A stretch of DNA of 64,000 nucleotides from Comamonas fluminis (GCF_019186805.1 NZ_CP066783.1:2121501-2185500), one strand, 5' to 3'; shown: positions 35,081 through 44,288, counted from the stretch's first letter. Notes: generated by a model not told the origin, from the sequence alone. Made by a program: numbers and translations.

Positions 35081-36022
35081 TCAGAGCCCGAAATCGTCCA
35101 CGCTGCCACTCATGGCGCGCATGATGAGGTCGCGTGAGAGGCGGTCGCTGAGCAGTTCGGCAAATTTATAGACGAAGTTGCGCAAGTATGCGCCTCGCTT
35201 GATGGCAACACGCGCCACGCTGGTGCCGAAAAGGTGGCCGACAGGGCGCACCACCAGGTCGTTGAAGGGGTCGTCGCGCATGGCCATTTCAGCCACGATG
35301 CCCACGCCCAGGCCCAGACGTACATAGGTTTTGATCACGTCGGCATCAATGGCTTCCAGCACGATGTGCGGGTGCAGACGGCGCATTTCGAAGGCGTGAT
35401 CGATCTTGCCGCGCCCTGTGAACGAAGGGTGGTAGGTAATCAGCGATTCCTGCGCGATGTCTTCGATAGTGATGCGCTCTTTTTGGGCAAGTGGATGACC
35501 CGTCGGCAGGACAAGTACGTGCTGCCATTCATAGCAGGGCAGGGTGACAAGATCCGGGTAGTCGGCCAGTGACTCGGTAGCCATGCCGATTTCGGCCACT
35601 TCATCAATCACCATCCGTGCCACTTCAGCCGGTGTGGCTTGGTGCAGGCTGATGGTGACCTTGGGGTACATCTCGCGCAGGCGCGCCACGGCGGGCGGCA
35701 GCACATAGCGGGCCTGCGTGTGCGTGGTGGCAATGCTGAGGGTGCCGGTGTCCTGGGCGCTGTACTGCTCGCCAATACGCTTGAGGTTGCCCACCTCGCG
35801 CATGATCAGTTCAATGCTTTTGAGAACTTCCTGGCCGGGCTCGGTGATGCGCTTGAGGCGTTTGCCGTGGCGGGCAAAGATGTCAATGCCCAGCTCCTCT
35901 TCCAGCTCGATGATGGCCTTGGAGACACCAGGCTGCGAGGTATGCAGGGCCTTGGCGGCTTCAGTGAGGTTGAGGTTGCGGCGTGCGGCTTCTTGAACAA
36001 AGCGAAATTGATGCAGGTTCAT
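35081..36022 (-). CDS. cysB: CysB, LysR-type regulator of sulfur assimilation
   Basis: 313 residues, the length of CysB. The start MNLHQFRFVQEAARRNLNLT and helix-turn-helix ending LHTSQPGVSKAIIELE are characteristic of CysB/Cbl, followed by the inducer domain (N-acetylserine in CysB) with SIATTHTQARYVLP and TYHPSFTGRGKIDHAF. It activates cysteine and sulfate-assimilation genes. It follows the cbiX gene by 51 bp on the same strand, in the lptF-lptG-cbiX-cysB arrangement. Cbl, the close relative, cannot be excluded. Confidence 0.9.
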   Translation of the reverse strand: MNLHQFRFVQEAARRNLNLTEAAKALHTSQPGVSKAIIELEEELGIDIFARHGKRLKRITEPGQEVLKSIELIMREVGNLKRIGEQYSAQDTGTLSIATTHTQARYVLPPAVARLREMYPKVTISLHQATPAEVARMVIDEVAEIGMATESLADYPDLVTLPCYEWQHVLVLPTGHPLAQKERITIEDIAQESLITYHPSFTGRGKIDHAFEMRRLHPHIVLEAIDADVIKTYVRLGLGVGIVAEMAMRDDPFNDLVVRPVGHLFGTSVARVAIKRGAYLRNFVYKFAELLSDRLSRDLIMRAMSGSVDDFGL

Positions 36023-36073
36023 GACGGCATGGACTAAGAACTTGCATCATTATGCTTCAAATATCTAAAGAAT

Positions 36074-36508
36074 CTATTTTTTATCTTGATTCTGTAGGTT
36101 TGAGGCATATAGGGCTTGGCTGGCTTCGATTGCAAGCTGTGCCAACAATGCGGTGACGCGGGGATTTTCTCCAGCAGCTTGCGTCAGTTCGAAGGTGCAC
36201 TGGGGGTGCTGCACACGCAGTTGCTGCAACAGACGCGGGATGTCTTCCCGCGCATGCTTTCCCGTGCCCAGAAACAGAGGCACGATAGTCAGATGCCGCA
36301 CGTTTTGATCGATCAGTGTTTGTGCAGCGCTGGGCAGGTCCGGGGCGCAGGCGTCCAGATAGGCACACAGGCAAGGCAGAGCCGGCTGGCTAGCCAGCAC
36401 AGCCTCGCGCACGGCTTCTATGGGCTGGCGCCAGAGGGGGTCTCTGGAGCCGTGGGCCAGCAAGATCAAACCATGTGTGCTGGCCGCCGGGGCTTGCGTG
36501 GTGCCCAT
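36074..36508 (-). CDS. cbiX: Short CbiX/SirB-type sirohydrochlorin chelatase
   Basis: 144 residues from ATG 36508. One CbiX domain with ILLAHGSRDPLWRQPIEAV (catalytic His) and LTIVPLFLGTGKHAREDIP (second conserved His). Short forms put a metal (Fe2+ or Co2+) into sirohydrochlorin to make siroheme or cobalt-precorrin. Because cysB follows and sulfite reductase needs siroheme, iron chelation for siroheme is the more likely job here. The gene starts 2 bp after the stop of lptG, so translation is probably coupled. Confidence 0.85.
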   Translation of the reverse strand: MGTTQAPAASTHGLILLAHGSRDPLWRQPIEAVREAVLASQPALPCLCAYLDACAPDLPSAAQTLIDQNVRHLTIVPLFLGTGKHAREDIPRLLQQLRVQHPQCTFELTQAAGENPRVTALLAQLAIEASQALYASNLQNQDKK

Positions 36509-36510
36509 GA

Positions 36511-37614
36511 CTACCGTCGCAAGACCAGCCAGCCAAAGGCAGACAGTGACAAGGCGGTATAGAGCAGGCCGGGCGCTGCGGCCGCCAGCCAGGGCCACCA
36601 AGACTGCAGCGTGCCGATGTAGCCGAACACGTTGTTGAGTAGGAAGAAGCTGATGCCCGCCATCACCCCGCCAAACACATAGGCCGTGATGCCGCCCGAG
36701 CGGAAGTGCAGATAGGCAAAGGGCAGGGCCAGCACCACCATCACCAGGCAGCTAAGGGGGTAGAACACCTTGCGCCAGAACTCGATTTCGTACTTTTGCG
36801 CTGCCTGGCCGTTGTCCTGCAAATGCTGGATGAACTGGAACAGCGCAATCGTGGTCATGCGGTCGGGCTTGAGCAGGGCACCGGAGACCATGGCTGCCGT
36901 CACCTTGGTGGGCCAGTTCATCGTTGCTTCGTTGATGCGGCTGAGCTTGGTGATATCGCCTTCCTGGGTAACACGGGTGGCCTGCACGTCATGCAGCGTC
37001 CACAGATCGTTGTCTTCGTCCACCTGGGCTGACTGCGCGTTGATCTGGGCCGCAATGCGTCCGTTGTGGTCAAACTCGAAAATGCGCACGCCCACAAAGT
37101 CGCCAGGCGTCTTGATTGCGCCGACGTTGATGGCAATGGAGTGGTCGCCCTGCTTTTCCTTGAGCCAGGCGCCAGTAGCGCCGCTGGAGATCTGGCCCTT
37201 GGTGACAACGCGCATTTTCTGGGTGAGGCGGTCGGCTGCCGGCGCAATATAGTCGCCCACCACAACCGTCAGCACCACAAAGCTCAGTCCAAGCAGCAGC
37301 AGGGTGCGCAGTGCCAGCCAGGGGCCCATGCCACTGGTGCGCATGATGGTGAATTCCGAGCTTTGCGCGAATTTGGCCATCACGAAGATGGCACCAATCA
37401 ACACGGCAATGGGCATCAGCTCATACAGATGTCCGGGAATGGCCAGCGCCACAAACATCAGGGCATGCGTGGCGGTATAGCCTGCATTGCCACTGCCAAC
37501 CCAGCGCATTTCGTCCACCAGGTCGAAGAAGAAGAACAGGGCCAGGAATGCAAGCGACACATAGATGACGGCCTGAATGACCTCGCGATAGATCAGGTTG
37601 CGTAGAACTTTCAT
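36511..37614 (-). CDS. lptG: LPS export permease LptG
   Basis: 367 residues from ATG 37614 (MKVLRNLIYREVIQAVIYVS). Six membrane segments surround a periplasmic beta-jellyroll domain (about 120-260), the YjgP/YjgQ layout. With LptF and the LptB ATPase (not in this window) it extracts lipopolysaccharide from the inner membrane and hands it to LptC. Its ATG overlaps the lptF stop by four bases. Confidence 0.95.
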   Translation of the reverse strand: MKVLRNLIYREVIQAVIYVSLAFLALFFFFDLVDEMRWVGSGNAGYTATHALMFVALAIPGHLYELMPIAVLIGAIFVMAKFAQSSEFTIMRTSGMGPWLALRTLLLLGLSFVVLTVVVGDYIAPAADRLTQKMRVVTKGQISSGATGAWLKEKQGDHSIAINVGAIKTPGDFVGVRIFEFDHNGRIAAQINAQSAQVDEDNDLWTLHDVQATRVTQEGDITKLSRINEATMNWPTKVTAAMVSGALLKPDRMTTIALFQFIQHLQDNGQAAQKYEIEFWRKVFYPLSCLVMVVLALPFAYLHFRSGGITAYVFGGVMAGISFFLLNNVFGYIGTLQSWWPWLAAAAPGLLYTALSLSAFGWLVLRR

Positions 37615-38720
37615 CGCGCAGCCTCCTGGGCCTGAGCCGGGCGGCGCAGCAAATCGCGTGGTGACCAGCGGAAGTGGCGTGCGGCAAGGACCGCGATGCT
37701 GGCCAGCAGAATGCCGCCATGCAGCAGGCCCAGAATGCCCCACATGCTGATCTTGTTCGCGCTGACCCAGCTTTCACCCAGCGTCATGAGGTTGTAGTAC
37801 ACGATGAAGGCAAACAGGGCAATCATCAGGCTGGAGCTGTTGCCAGCACGCGGGTTCACGCTGGAGATGGCCAGCCCCAGAATGACAAAGTTCAGTGCGG
37901 CAAAGGGCAGGCCCAGGCGCCACGCCAGTACGGAGCGGGCAATCGGCTCATCGCGGCCAATCAGCTCTTTGGTGGGCATGCTGCGTGCCGCCATTTCCTG
38001 CATGGAGACAGGGTTGTCGTTGTCGATCTGCACGCCGTATTCCTTGAATTCGGTAACGCGCACAGATCCATCATCGCTGCGGGTTTCCATGCGCTGGCCA
38101 TCTTGCAGGATCACCATGCGCTGCCCGTTGATGACTTGCAGATGAGCGCCCTTGGCCGATGTCACAGACTCTTTGCCCGGGTCACGAGAGACAACAAACA
38201 CATTGCTGGCCACCATGTCCGAGGGGGAATCCTTGTCCACAAAGAACACCCGTGTGCCGCCAGCAGACTCCTGAAACTCGCCAGGGGCAATGCGATCGAG
38301 GTCGCTGCGCTGCTGAAACTGGGTTTTGATCTGCTCAATTTGCTGATACGACCAGGGCAGGACGCCCAGTGCCAGCACAGCGGTGATCAAAATGATGGGC
38401 CATGCAAAGCGCAGCAAGGGCTTGAGCAAGCTGGCCAGACCCTGGCCTGCGGCAAACCAGATGACCATCTCGCTGTCGCGATACATGCGGGACAGCGAGC
38501 CCACAATGGCCACAAACAGACTCAGGCCCAGAATGGTGGGAAGTTGACCAAGCACGGTGAAGCCCATGACCAGCATCACGTCAGAAGGGCTGACACTGCC
38601 CTTGTAAGCCTGACCCAGTGTGCGAATCAGCATCATGGTCATCACCACAGTGATCAAGACCACAGCCGTCGCGCCAAAGCTGCGGGCCAGCTCTTTGCGT
38701 ATGGATGAATCGAATAACAT
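37611..38720 (-). CDS. lptF: LPS export permease LptF
   Basis: 369 residues starting MLFDSSIRKELARSFGATAV. It has the same six-segment plus jellyroll layout as LptG. The segment VMGFTVLGQLPTILGLSLFV and the turn YRDSEMVIWFAAGQGL (coupling-helix region that contacts LptB) are conserved. Only 23 bp separate its start from pepA on the other strand, so its promoter must lie within or over the 5' end of pepA. It leads the operon lptF-lptG-cbiX-cysB. Confidence 0.95.
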   Translation of the reverse strand: MLFDSSIRKELARSFGATAVVLITVVMTMMLIRTLGQAYKGSVSPSDVMLVMGFTVLGQLPTILGLSLFVAIVGSLSRMYRDSEMVIWFAAGQGLASLLKPLLRFAWPIILITAVLALGVLPWSYQQIEQIKTQFQQRSDLDRIAPGEFQESAGGTRVFFVDKDSPSDMVASNVFVVSRDPGKESVTSAKGAHLQVINGQRMVILQDGQRMETRSDDGSVRVTEFKEYGVQIDNDNPVSMQEMAARSMPTKELIGRDEPIARSVLAWRLGLPFAALNFVILGLAISSVNPRAGNSSSLMIALFAFIVYYNLMTLGESWVSANKISMWGILGLLHGGILLASIAVLAARHFRWSPRDLLRRPAQAQEAAR

Positions 38721-38743
38721 TGGCTAAAAGGAAAACACCGATT

Positions 38744-40291
38744 ATGAACTTTGAACTGAAGGCTTTGACCGCAGCTGCTGCAGCGCGTGAAAAATGTGAT
38801 CTGCTGTTGGTGCTGGTTTCCGAACAGACTGCGCTGGGCAGTGATGCGATTGGCACCATCGTCAGCCATGCGGTCAAGCAGGGGGATTTTGCCCTGTCTT
38901 GCGGCAAGCAACTGGCTTTGTACCAAGTGCCCGCTGTTGCGGCTCGCCGTGTACTGCTGCTGGGCGTGGGCGCGGGCTCTGCGAGGGATGTGCGCAATGC
39001 GCTGCAGGGCTGTGCTGCGGCCCTCAAGGCGGAAGGCCTTGAAAAGGCCGCCCTGCATTTTGCCTTTGAGGCGGATGCAAAGGCAGTGGCCTGCGCGGTT
39101 CAGACGCTGGGTGATGCGACTTATGCCTATACCCATACCAAATCTCAGGCCAAGCCCCTCAGCCTCAAGAAGGTGACACTGGGCGTGCCCTCCAAGACGG
39201 CGGCGGTTGCTGCGGCATTCGAGATCGGCGTGGCCCAGCAGGAAGGCGTGGCCATGGCTCGTGAGTGGGCCAACCGTCCTGCCAACCATGCGACCCCCAC
39301 CATGCTGGCCAATGCGGCCAAGGGCATTGCCAAAGCCGCTCGCATGAGCTGCAAGATTCACGGCCCTGCCGAAGTGGCCAAGCTGGGCATGGGCGCGTTC
39401 ATGGCGGTGGCTCAGGGCTCGCGTGAGCCGCTGCGTTTCATCGAACTGCACTACAACGGTGGCGCCAAGGGCGATGCGCCGATTGTGCTGGTGGGCAAGG
39501 GCATTACTTTCGACACGGGCGGCATTTCGCTCAAGCCTGCTGCCGAGATGGACGAGATGAAGTTCGACATGGGCGGCGCAGCCAGTGTGCTGGGTGTGTT
39601 CCAGTCGCTGGCCAAGCTGCAGCCCGCAATCAATGTCGTTGGCCTGATCCCTGCATGCGAAAACATGCCCGATGGCGCAGCCGTCAAGCCCGGCGATGTG
39701 GTCACCAGCATGAGCGGTCAGACCATTGAAATTCTGAATACCGATGCCGAAGGCCGTCTGGTGCTGTGCGATGCGCTGCACTATGCCGCACGTTTCAAGC
39801 CAGCAGCGCTGGTCGATATGGCAACCTTGACCGGTGCCTGCGTAATTGCGCTTGGCGGCCTGCGCAGCGGCCTGTTCTCTGCCAATGATGAACTGGCGTC
39901 TGCCCTGCAGACGGCCGGTGATGCGGCGATGGACCCCTGCTGGCGCATGCCTCTGGATGATGAATATGCCGATGGCCTCAAGAGCAATTTTGCCGATATG
40001 GGCAATGTGGCCGGACGTGCTGCTGGCGCTGTGACAGCAGCCAAGTTCCTGCAGAAGTTTGTGGGCGATATTCCGTGGGCACACCTGGATATTGCCGGTA
40101 CCGCATGGAAGAGTGGAGCTGCCAAGGGCGCAACGGGCCGACCCGTTGGCCTGCTGCTGCAGTTCCTTTTGAGCAAGGCGGCTTCTGCCAAGCCGGTGAA
40201 GACAGCCAAGGTCGCCAAGGCTGCACCCGCGCCTCGCTCGGCATCTACGCGCAAGCGCGCTGCCTCCACCGCGTCCAAGGCTGGAGCCTGA
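38744..40291 (+). CDS. pepA: Leucyl aminopeptidase
   Basis: 515 residues from ATG 38744, with AAAAGGA upstream. M17 aminopeptidase with the two-metal site motifs VGKGITFDTGGISLKP and the signature NTDAEGRLVLCDALHYA. It removes N-terminal residues from peptides, using Mn2+ or Zn2+. The E. coli protein also binds DNA. The C-terminus carries an unusual basic Ala/Lys-rich tail (about 30 residues) that could bind nucleic acid. It is followed by holC, the common neighbour. Confidence 0.95.
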   Translation: MNFELKALTAAAAAREKCDLLLVLVSEQTALGSDAIGTIVSHAVKQGDFALSCGKQLALYQVPAVAARRVLLLGVGAGSARDVRNALQGCAAALKAEGLEKAALHFAFEADAKAVACAVQTLGDATYAYTHTKSQAKPLSLKKVTLGVPSKTAAVAAAFEIGVAQQEGVAMAREWANRPANHATPTMLANAAKGIAKAARMSCKIHGPAEVAKLGMGAFMAVAQGSREPLRFIELHYNGGAKGDAPIVLVGKGITFDTGGISLKPAAEMDEMKFDMGGAASVLGVFQSLAKLQPAINVVGLIPACENMPDGAAVKPGDVVTSMSGQTIEILNTDAEGRLVLCDALHYAARFKPAALVDMATLTGACVIALGGLRSGLFSANDELASALQTAGDAAMDPCWRMPLDDEYADGLKSNFADMGNVAGRAAGAVTAAKFLQKFVGDIPWAHLDIAGTAWKSGAAKGATGRPVGLLLQFLLSKAASAKPVKTAKVAKAAPAPRSASTRKRAASTASKAGA

Positions 40292-40342
40292 TGAAAACGG
40301 CGGGCATGATTCCCTCAAGCCTCATGCCTGCCGGAGTGTGAT

Positions 40343-40774
40343 GTGACTGAAATCGCTTTTCATTTCAATGCGCCCGACAAGCTGGCCTATGTTTGCCGCT
40401 TTGCGCGCAAGGCTTTGCGCCACGGTGCAAAGCTGATAGTTCTGGGAGAGCCGCCGCAACTGGCGCGCCTGTCCACCCAGCTCTGGGGGGTATCACCTGT
40501 GGATTTTCTGGCCCACGCCTCGCAGTCTGACGGGGCGGAGCTGCTGCAGGTCTCTCCGATTGTGCTGGCCCAGCATCTGCAGGATTTGCCGCACCATGAT
40601 GTGCTGGTCAACCTGACCTCTCTGGTGCCTGCGGGTTTTGAACAGTTCGCACGGGTGGTGGAGATTGTTTCCTCCACCGACGAAATGGACCGCCATGAAG
40701 CTCGTGCTCGCTGGCGTGACTATGCAGCACGTGGTTTTGACATTGTTCGGCACGACTTGAACCTCAAAGGCTAA
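40343..40774 (+). CDS. holC: DNA polymerase III subunit chi
   Basis: 143 residues starting at GTG 40343. The ATG two bases earlier runs into TGA, so GTG must be used; GGAG precedes it. The sequence fits HolC: TEIAFHFNAPDKLAYVCRFA at the start and HHDVLVNLTSLVPAGFEQFA in the second half. Chi links the clamp loader to single-stranded DNA-binding protein. It follows pepA by 51 bp, the usual gene order. Confidence 0.9.
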   Translation: MTEIAFHFNAPDKLAYVCRFARKALRHGAKLIVLGEPPQLARLSTQLWGVSPVDFLAHASQSDGAELLQVSPIVLAQHLQDLPHHDVLVNLTSLVPAGFEQFARVVEIVSSTDEMDRHEARARWRDYAARGFDIVRHDLNLKG

Positions 40775-40777
40775 GCC

Positions 40778-41638
40778 ATGAACCAATCACCCAAGGTTCC
40801 GCCTCGTTTTGTGCCTACGTTGACAGAGGTTGTGCCAATTGAGCCAGTGGATGAGCCTGCGGAAGTCGCCAAGCCCTCAGCCGGTCTGGATCAGGCGCTG
40901 GCCCAGGTAGAGCGCTCATTTGGCCTGCAGACTGAGATCGAGCACGCCGCGCCTGCCGAACCCGCAGTGACGCCTTCTGCTGCTGCCACTGTGCCAGTCG
41001 TTACTGCGCCAGCCGTCGCTGCGGCAGCCGTCGCTGCGCCGCTGGTGTCTTTTCACTCTCCCTGGCTGGCTGACGGGCTGTATGCGCGCGGCAAGCCTGC
41101 ATCCATCCCGCATGAGCTGCCACCTCTGCCTGCATCGCTTCCGCCGCAGCAGCCTTTTGCCGATGCCTCTGCTCAGCTTGATGCACCACAAGGCCTGCAT
41201 GTGGAGCAGGCGGCAGAGCTTCAAGAAATAGCGGCGCCACAGGAAAGCTCGCCCGTTGAGCATGCCCAGCAGAGCGAGCTTGCCGCGGAGCTTGAGCAGG
41301 CTGCTGCGGAGGCCGTTTCTGGCCTTGATGCTGGCAGTGATGGCGATGCAAAGAGTGCTGCTTTAGCGGATGACTCCGCGCATCTTTCGGGGCAGCAGGG
41401 GCAGGTAGCAGCACAGCCTTTGCCCATTGACGAAGAGCAGCTCACGCGCCAGTTGATGGCGCATGTGGATCAGTTGCTGGAGCAGCGAATCAAGGAGGCG
41501 GTGGAGGCTGCAGTGCAGGAGCAGACTCAACTGCTGGTCAGCCGCCTGCGCGAAGGCGTGGAAGCTGCGGTGCGGGCCTCAGTGCACCAGGCGGTTGAGG
41601 CTGCAGCACTGACATCGACGAGCAGCAACAAGGCTTGA
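40778..41638 (+). CDS. Alanine-rich protein with C-terminal amphipathic helix, unknown function
   Basis: 286 residues, starting 3 bp after holC. The N-terminal 200 residues are low-complexity (Ala, Pro, Glu, Gln) and probably disordered. The last 65 residues read as one amphipathic helix (QLTRQLMAHVDQLLEQRIKE and onward) that could form a coiled coil. No signal peptide or membrane segment. Being co-transcribed with pepA and holC it may be a partner, but no family was recognised. Confidence 0.75.
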   Translation: MNQSPKVPPRFVPTLTEVVPIEPVDEPAEVAKPSAGLDQALAQVERSFGLQTEIEHAAPAEPAVTPSAAATVPVVTAPAVAAAAVAAPLVSFHSPWLADGLYARGKPASIPHELPPLPASLPPQQPFADASAQLDAPQGLHVEQAAELQEIAAPQESSPVEHAQQSELAAELEQAAAEAVSGLDAGSDGDAKSAALADDSAHLSGQQGQVAAQPLPIDEEQLTRQLMAHVDQLLEQRIKEAVEAAVQEQTQLLVSRLREGVEAAVRASVHQAVEAAALTSTSSNKA

Positions 41639-41687
41639 CGGGCTCTGGCAAGCCCTAGCAACCACTCAAGCTACTCTTGAAAGTTCT

Positions 41688-42710
41688 TCAGCGCCCCATG
41701 CGCACGGGGCCGCTGAAGACCTCTGGATTCAGAATGTGGGTGGGCTCGCCATTGACAAAGTTCACCACATTTTCGAAGGCAGCCCGGAAGTACATCTCGT
41801 AGCTGTCCTGCTCCACATAGCCAATATGAGGGGTGCAGATGCAGTTTTCCAGGCGCAGCAAGGCATGGCCTTGCAGAATGGGCTCGCTCTCGAACACGTC
41901 GATGGCTGCCAGCCCGGGGCGACCGCGATTGAGTGCGCATAGCAAAGCCTCAGGCTCCACCAGCTCTGCACGAGAGGTATTTACAAACAGCGCCGTGGGC
42001 TTCATGCGTGCAAGATCTTGCGCTGTGACTGCATTGCGGGTGGCATCGTTCAGGCGCAGATGTACGGAAAGCACATCGCACTGCTCGAAAAAGGCTTCCT
42101 TGGACACAGCGGTCAGATAGCCGTCACTTTCAGCCTTTTGGCGGGAAGTGGCGCTGCCCCACACGCAAACCTGCATGCCGAAAGCGCGCCCGTAACTGGC
42201 AACCAGCTGACCGATGCGGCCATAGCCCCAGATGCCCAGCATGCGGCCACGCAGCACATTGCCCAGCCCAAAGTTGGCCGGCATGGAGGCTGCCTTGAGG
42301 CCCGATTGCTGCCATGCCCCATGCTTGAGGTTGGAGATGTATTGAGGCAGGCGACGCATGGCCGCCATGACCAGTGCCCAGGTCAGCTCGGCAGGTGCCA
42401 CCGGGGAGCCCACGCCTTCGGCGATTGCGACGCCGCGCTCCGTGCAGGCTTGAACGTCAATATGGGCGCCAGCCTTGCCCGTCTGTGCGATGAGCTTGAG
42501 GCGAGGCAGCTTTTCCAGCAACTGGCGTGAAATCTGGGTGCGTTCACGTGTCAGGACAATCACATCCGCATCACGCAAACGAACAGAGAGTTGGCCCACG
42601 CCTTTGACGGTGTTGGTGTACACCTTGGCGTTGAAAGGGTCGAGCAGCTTGGCGCAGTCGAGCTTGCGAACAGCGTCCTGGTAATCGTCCAAGATAACAA
42701 TATTCACCAC
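41688..42710 (-). CDS. D-2-hydroxyacid dehydrogenase family protein
   Basis: 340 residues with the NAD-binding motif GIWGYGRIGQLVASYGRAFG and the catalytic triad of the family: Arg in FVNTSRAELVE, Glu in DVFESEP and His in CTPHIGYVE. It resembles phosphoglycerate dehydrogenase-like enzymes without the C-terminal ACT domain, so reduction of a small 2-keto acid is likely. It is not tied to a serine operon. Between it and the stress-protein gene an IS256 element is inserted. Confidence 0.88.
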   Translation of the reverse strand: MVNIVILDDYQDAVRKLDCAKLLDPFNAKVYTNTVKGVGQLSVRLRDADVIVLTRERTQISRQLLEKLPRLKLIAQTGKAGAHIDVQACTERGVAIAEGVGSPVAPAELTWALVMAAMRRLPQYISNLKHGAWQQSGLKAASMPANFGLGNVLRGRMLGIWGYGRIGQLVASYGRAFGMQVCVWGSATSRQKAESDGYLTAVSKEAFFEQCDVLSVHLRLNDATRNAVTAQDLARMKPTALFVNTSRAELVEPEALLCALNRGRPGLAAIDVFESEPILQGHALLRLENCICTPHIGYVEQDSYEMYFRAAFENVVNFVNGEPTHILNPEVFSGPVRMGR

Positions 42711-42940
42711 CGGAGTCCTTTAGTAAGTGGCTGAATTCATGGGTGAAAAATCCAGGGTGGTCAATCGACCGTGCATTTGCCTGCCCGGATTTGCGCCAGA
42801 ACCAACGCCACTCAGCAGTCACGAAATGGCTTGCACAGAGGTCGCAGGGCTCAGCATTTTTCAATGCGCGCAGCTGCCCACTGCCTGTTGCAGTTCCATG
42901 TCATGCTGTCAAAGCGTTGCCAGCGTTTGCCTCTATTGTC
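42711..42940. other. Gap left of the insertion sequence
   Basis: An 81-codon frame at 42727-42972 is open on the plus strand but lacks a ribosome site and runs into the IS. Joined across the insertion site it would continue beyond it. Without homologues it is better treated as non-coding. The gap otherwise holds the promoter region of the dehydrogenase gene. Confidence 0.4.
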
Positions 42941-42948
42941 GTTCATGG
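42941..42948. repeat. Target-site duplication, left copy
   Basis: GTTCATGG occurs here and again at 44281-44288, directly outside the two inverted repeats. An 8-bp duplication is normal for IS256-family insertion. Confidence 0.9.
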
Positions 42949-42976
42949 GAGGGTGTGCAGAATTTTGTGTAAACGG
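42949..42976. repeat. Left inverted repeat of the IS256-family element
   Basis: GAGGGTGTGC...GTGTAAACGG, matching the right end in reverse complement at 22 of 28 positions. The last ten bases are identical. Confidence 0.88.
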
Positions 42977-43017
42977 ACAATCCACCGCCGGCGCAAGCCG
43001 GCCTATCCGTAAGCACA

Positions 43018-44244
43018 ATGAGCACCAAGAAACACGACGTACCCGAAGAACTGCTGTCTGGCCTGCTGGCCAACTACAAGAAACCCGAAGACCTCATCGG
43101 CGAGAACGGCCTGCTCAAACAGTTGACCAAGCTGCTGGTGGAGCGAGCCCTGGACGCCGAACTGACCGAGCATCTGGGCCACGAACGCAACGAAGCGGTA
43201 GCCAACACCACTGGCAACACCCGCAATGGCAAGAGCAAGAAGACCCTCAAGGGCGATTTCGGCGAGTTGCCCATCGAGGTGCCACGTGACCGCCATGGCA
43301 GCTTCGAGCCCCAACTCATCCCCAAGCACCAGACCCGCTGGGCCGGCTTCGACGACAAAATCATCTCGCTGTACGCCCGCGGCATGACGGTGCGCGAGAT
43401 ACAGGCCCACCTAGAGGAGATGTACGGCACCGAGGTCTCGCCCAGCCTGATTTCCTCGGTGACCGACGCCGTGGCCGATGAGGTCAAGACCTGGCAAGCC
43501 CGCCCGCTCGATGCAATCTACCCCATCGTCTATCTGGACTGCATCCATGTGAAGGTGCGCGAGGGCGCTGTGCGGGTCAAGGCGGTGTACCTGGCCATCG
43601 GCATCACCATGACGGGCGAGAAGGAGGTGCTGGGCCTGTGGCTGGCGCAGACCGAGGGGGCCAAATTCTGGCTGCAGGTCGTGACCGAGCTGCGCAACCG
43701 GGGCGTGCATGACATCTTCATCGCCTGCGTCGATGGCCTCAAGGGCTTCCCTGAAGCCATTGAGGCCGTGTTTCCCAGGACAGTGGTTCAGTTGTGCATC
43801 GTGCACATGGTGCGCCACAGCCTGAACTACGTCTCGTGGAAGCGTCGCAAAGAAGTGGCCGCAGACCTGAGACGCATCTACACGGCCGCCACCGCCGAGG
43901 AGGCCGAGCTGATGCTCGGTGAATTCGAGCAGCGCTGGGATGCCGAGTACCTGCCCATCGGCCAGTCCTGGCGCAGGAACTGGAGCCGCTTGACCCCGTT
44001 CTTTGACTACCCGCCGGAAATCCGCAAGGTCATCTACACCACCAATGCCATCGAGTCGGTGAACATGGGCCTGAGGAAGCTGACCAAGAACCGGGGCTCG
44101 TTCCCCAGCGACGAGGCGCTGACCAAGCTGTTCTACCTGGCCCTGCGCAACATCAGCCAGAAGTGGACCATGCCCATCCGGGATTGGAAGGCTGCGCTGA
44201 CCCGCTTTACCATTCAGTTCGGAGACCGCATTTCCATCAATTGA
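43018..44244 (+). CDS. IS256-family (mutator-type) transposase
   Basis: 408 residues, the usual length. DDE-type catalytic residues can be placed: first Asp in IVYLDCIHVKVREG, second Asp in IFIACVDGLKGFPEA, and Glu in TTNAIESVNMGLRKLTKNRG. It starts at ATG 43018, 69 bp inside the left end, and stops 36 bp before the right end. It moves the element by a circular, copy-out route in this family. Confidence 0.97.
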   Translation: MSTKKHDVPEELLSGLLANYKKPEDLIGENGLLKQLTKLLVERALDAELTEHLGHERNEAVANTTGNTRNGKSKKTLKGDFGELPIEVPRDRHGSFEPQLIPKHQTRWAGFDDKIISLYARGMTVREIQAHLEEMYGTEVSPSLISSVTDAVADEVKTWQARPLDAIYPIVYLDCIHVKVREGAVRVKAVYLAIGITMTGEKEVLGLWLAQTEGAKFWLQVVTELRNRGVHDIFIACVDGLKGFPEAIEAVFPRTVVQLCIVHMVRHSLNYVSWKRRKEVAADLRRIYTAATAEEAELMLGEFEQRWDAEYLPIGQSWRRNWSRLTPFFDYPPEIRKVIYTTNAIESVNMGLRKLTKNRGSFPSDEALTKLFYLALRNISQKWTMPIRDWKAALTRFTIQFGDRISIN

Positions 44245-44252
44245 AGTCCGAA

Positions 44253-44280
44253 CCGTTTACACAAAAATTCGGACACGCCC
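44253..44280. repeat. Right inverted repeat of the IS256-family element
   Basis: In reverse complement GGGCGTGTCC...GTGTAAACGG. The target duplication GTTCATGG follows at 44281-44288. Confidence 0.88.
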
Positions 44281-44288
44281 GTTCATGG
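44281..44288. repeat. Target-site duplication, right copy
   Basis: GTTCATGG, identical to 42941-42948. Confidence 0.9.

Larger units (their letters stand above)
42949..44280. mobile_element. Complete IS256-family insertion sequence
   Basis: 1332 bp bounded by imperfect 28-bp inverted repeats (42949-42976 and 44253-44280, 22 of 28 matching, inner part GTGTAAACGG identical) and an 8-bp target duplication GTTCATGG. It holds one transposase gene with all catalytic residues, so it is probably still able to move. It lies between two chromosomal genes. A diverged copy of its right end lies at 31140. Confidence 0.95.
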
